Origin: Mesoaciditoga sp.
GTDB lineage: Bacteria > Thermotogota > Thermotogae > Mesoaciditogales > Mesoaciditogaceae
Direction of reading: 5' to 3'
DNA length: 64,000 nt
NCBI GenBank assembly: GCA_015489955.1
Contig: WFYR01000114.1
Span: forward strand, 1 to 64,000
Positions 61,390 through 64,000 of this stretch are shown here, one piece after another; within the stretch, counting starts at the first letter, position 1; the number at the start of each line of letters is the position of its first letter. The notes beneath the pieces were generated by a model. The model did no database searches. It had not been told where the DNA came from and was given only the letters and a program-made list of their open reading frames with translations. The position numbers were made by a program, and so were the translations under genes.

Positions 61390-62748
61390 ATGACATACGA
61401 TCTTTTCGTTGTAGGGGGAGGACCAGCCGGGTATGTGGCTGCTATTAGGGCTTCCCAATTGGGAATGAAGGTTGGTATAGCCGAAGATAGATTTTTGGGC
61501 GGTACATGTACAAATGTTGGTTGTATTCCCACAAAGGCATGGCTCGCATCCTCCGAACTCTTCGATGAAATTAAAAGAGCTCAAAAGTTTGGAATAAGCG
61601 TTGAAAATCCAGGAATAGATATTAAAAAAGTGGTTTCACGCACAAATAGGGTTGTGTTGAGAAACAGAAAGGGAATTGAGTTTCTTCTTAAAAAGAATTC
61701 CGTTGATTTCTTCAACGGGCATGCAGAAGTTAAAAGCACAAATAGGGTAAAAATAGGAGATAAAGAGGTAGAATCTAAATATCTGCTCCTTTCTCAAGGC
61801 TCACATCCTATAAAATTCCCTCCATTTGATGTTGATGGAGTTCTAACAAGCGATGAAATTTTTTCGATAAATGAAATCCCTCAAAAGTTGTTAATAGTCG
61901 GTGGTGGCGTTATAGGAGTGGAAATGGCAACTTTCTTTTCCTCCTTCGATTGCCAAGTTACCATCGTGGAGATAATGGATCACATTCTTCCGGCAATGGA
62001 TGAAGATGTGGTGGAAGTTGTTTCCAACTCTTTGAAAAAACGTGGAATACAGCTTCATGTCAAAACCAAGACTCTCTCCGTGGAGAAAAAGGAAGACAAG
62101 TACCTTGTCACCTTTGAAGGAGAAGAAAAGTTTGAAGACGAATTTGACAAAATACTTTTAAGCGTTGGAAGAAAATCAAACGTTTTTGACGATGTGAAAT
62201 CGCTTGGAATAGAATTGGACAAGAGAGGAAATGTCATAACGGATCTTAGCATGAGAACAAACATAGAAAATATATATGCCGCAGGAGATATAAATGGAAA
62301 ATACATGTTGGCACATGTGGCATCACGTGAGGGTATTGTAGCGGTAAGCAATATGAATGGGAAAAAATCGGAGATAGATTACAGAGCCGTGCCAAGCGTT
62401 GTCTTCTCGAAGCCAGAGATTGCAATGGTGGGTAAAGGAGAAGATGAACTGAAAAAGGAGGGAATAGAGTACAAAAAGGGTGTCTTTCCGATGAGTGCTC
62501 TTGGAAGGGCTCGAACTTTGGAATCAAATGAAGGATTTGCCAAGATACTTAGCGATAAAAACGGAGTGATACTTGGTTTAACCGCAGTTGGCCCGATGAC
62601 AACGGAAATTCTCATGGAAGGTGTTTTAGCAGTCCAAAACGAATTTACACTCGAAAAGCTTGTTGAACACATTCATCCTCATCCAACGATATCCGAAATA
62701 GTGATGCAGAGCGCAGAAGATGCGTTGGGAATGCCAATAGACAAGTGA
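61390..62748 (+). CDS. Dihydrolipoamide dehydrogenase-like pyridine nucleotide-disulfide oxidoreductase
   Basis: DLFVVGGGPAGYVAAIRASQLGMKVGI, GGTCTNVGCIPTKAW redox CxxxxC, C-terminal HIHPHPTISE. Confidence 0.92.
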   Translation: MTYDLFVVGGGPAGYVAAIRASQLGMKVGIAEDRFLGGTCTNVGCIPTKAWLASSELFDEIKRAQKFGISVENPGIDIKKVVSRTNRVVLRNRKGIEFLLKKNSVDFFNGHAEVKSTNRVKIGDKEVESKYLLLSQGSHPIKFPPFDVDGVLTSDEIFSINEIPQKLLIVGGGVIGVEMATFFSSFDCQVTIVEIMDHILPAMDEDVVEVVSNSLKKRGIQLHVKTKTLSVEKKEDKYLVTFEGEEKFEDEFDKILLSVGRKSNVFDDVKSLGIELDKRGNVITDLSMRTNIENIYAAGDINGKYMLAHVASREGIVAVSNMNGKKSEIDYRAVPSVVFSKPEIAMVGKGEDELKKEGIEYKKGVFPMSALGRARTLESNEGFAKILSDKNGVILGLTAVGPMTTEILMEGVLAVQNEFTLEKLVEHIHPHPTISEIVMQSAEDALGMPIDK

Positions 62749-62751
62749 AAC

Positions 62752-62799
62752 GTAGTGGCACGTGGCTTTTATGCGGAAGCGGAAGCTACGCGCCACTAC
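62752..62799. terminator. Long hairpin between convergent genes (likely terminator)
   Basis: gtagtggc-ac-gtggctttt-[atgcggaagc]-ggaagctac-gc-gccactac; nearly continuous stem, followed by attatttttc on the + strand. Confidence 0.7.
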
Positions 62800-62800
62800 A

Positions 62801-63580
62801 TTATTTTTCAAAAGCCTCTTTTACCGTATCGGGAAATCGAGTGGAAATTGCCCGCGCGATATCGTATCTCCTGCATTTTATAGCTTCCTTAAACAACATC
62901 GATAAAATTTCCAAAGAAGAAGTTTTCTCAAATCCTTTTTCAAGGTAGTCAATATCAGAGGTGGCTTCGTACATGATTTTGTAATACTCCTCCGGAAAAT
63001 GATCTTTTACCAACTTGGCTTTTTGAATGAGAATATCCTCGTAGTAATCTTTTAACTGTCCAACTATTAAGTCCGTTTTGATGACGTTCAAAATGGTTTT
63101 GCAAAATTCAATAATGTCTTGGGGACTAGAGGCATGTTCGAGACTGGCTATTCTATCTATGTAATAGCCTTCTATTTCATTTACGGCTTCAGAAGCGTAA
63201 AGAGCAACGTCCTGGTTATCACTTGAAAGAAAATACACGAGAACTTTCATATTTTGTTTCACTTCAACTCCTTTTTTCACCAACTCCTTCAATTCCAATA
63301 TGGCTGCTTTCTTTTGAGCGGCGCTTCCAAGCTTTGATATAACCCTCAGCGGCATGCTTTCCAGATATTTTGAGCTTCTAAACTTTTCATTCCTTTCAAT
63401 TAACGAGTCTGGTAATTTGGAAAAGGCGTCTTTCTTCACCCAGATAGGTACAAAAAGTCCAAGGGGATACGTTAAAATGGCTATAACCACAGATGAAATG
63501 TCGCGATGAATCGCGTAAAGAAGTAGGACGTTAAGCGCACCTATAACGAGATTCCACACGTTTACGTGTTTGATCATCAA
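62801..63580 (-). CDS. Membrane protein with helical-repeat cytoplasmic domain (PelE-like candidate)
   Basis: Two N-terminal hydrophobic helices (WNLVIGALNVLLLYAI; VVIAILTYPLGLFVPIWV) then ~200-aa helical region. Confidence 0.4.
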   Translation of the reverse strand: MMIKHVNVWNLVIGALNVLLLYAIHRDISSVVIAILTYPLGLFVPIWVKKDAFSKLPDSLIERNEKFRSSKYLESMPLRVISKLGSAAQKKAAILELKELVKKGVEVKQNMKVLVYFLSSDNQDVALYASEAVNEIEGYYIDRIASLEHASSPQDIIEFCKTILNVIKTDLIVGQLKDYYEDILIQKAKLVKDHFPEEYYKIMYEATSDIDYLEKGFEKTSSLEILSMLFKEAIKCRRYDIARAISTRFPDTVKEAFEK

Positions 63581-63608
63581 GTAAACATTTGCAATGCCAA
63601 CAATGCCG

Positions 63609-64000
63609 TTAGCAATTGACAGAAATTGATACTTTACCTTCGTACTTATTTTTGAGTCTATTCGCTATCAACTCCTTATTTTTTTCATCGCAAACGGAAA
63701 GCAACACTTTCAGCGTTACCTTTCCATTTTCCTTTCTTAGAACTGTTACAAAATCATCTTTTCTGAATTCTCGAATCACACTTTTAAAAACTTCCTTACT
63801 CACTTCTAAACACAATATAGAATATGGTATTCCAAATCTCTTTTTCCTTTCGGCGTAATCTTTTTTCATCTTATCAAAATAATCTTCATCCCAGGTGCCA
63901 TCAGTCATTCTATGTTGGGAAACGAATTGAGAATCCATCACTTTGGCATTTTCTATGTTCGCATGAAACCATTGAGCAAGGGCACGTAAATGTTCGGCGA
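63609..64000 (-). CDS. C-terminal part of a degenerate GGDEF-type protein (PelD-like candidate), truncated by the window edge
   Basis: Frame is open to the window edge: AEHLRALAQWFHANIENAKVMDSQFVSQHRMTDGTWDEDYFDKMKKDYAERKKRFGIPYSILCLE...REFRKDDFVTVLRKENGKVTLKVLLS; RxxD retained, no GGDEF. Confidence 0.4.
   Translation of the reverse strand, partial: AEHLRALAQWFHANIENAKVMDSQFVSQHRMTDGTWDEDYFDKMKKDYAERKKRFGIPYSILCLEVSKEVFKSVIREFRKDDFVTVLRKENGKVTLKVLLSVCDEKNKELIANRLKNKYEGKVSISVNC

Noticed and set aside
62745-62948. 67-aa plus ORF after the DLD gene
   Set aside because: Starts at the DLD stop, overlies the terminator hairpin and the 3' end of the opposite-strand gene; no SD or domain.

Overview
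The window reads as an ordinary, gene-dense chromosomal segment of a thermophilic bacterium, most likely Thermotogota. Lineage is inferred from the 353-aa NusG with an internal insertion, the 1664-aa RpoC with an N-terminal insertion, and the overall gene content; it was not tested phylogenetically. Most of the window is housekeeping: prmA, a glycerol kinase and a transaldolase; the clpC-radA-disA-PIN/TRAM-ispD block; PiT/DUF47 phosphate transport; a flhF-flhG-PilZ-cheC-cheD-fliA motility block and mfd; rnpB and surE; an Arg-His-Arg tRNA cluster; mobB/mobA; phoH-pgpH-ybeY; and tRNA-Thr/Tyr-rpmG-tRNA-Trp-secE-nusG-rplKAJL-rpoBC. The strongest candidate for an under-described system is at about 58.6-62.7 kb. 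There a TusA-like protein, a YeeE/YedE transporter, three DsrE/F/H-like proteins, a GcvH-like lipoyl-domain protein and a dihydrolipoamide dehydrogenase-like protein lie in one tight co-directional array. This suggests a lipoate-linked sulfur/thiosulfate relay without the heterodisulfide-reductase (Hdr) subunits. Secondary points of interest are a papain-like lipoprotein next to a repeat-bearing beta-propeller lipoprotein, an apparently nucleophile-less lipase-like protein, barrel-sandwich-like insertions in both NusG and RpoC, a strongly self-complementary non-coding region downstream of rpoC, and a possible PelD/PelE-like pair at the right edge. All calls come from reading the sequence; no database search was run.
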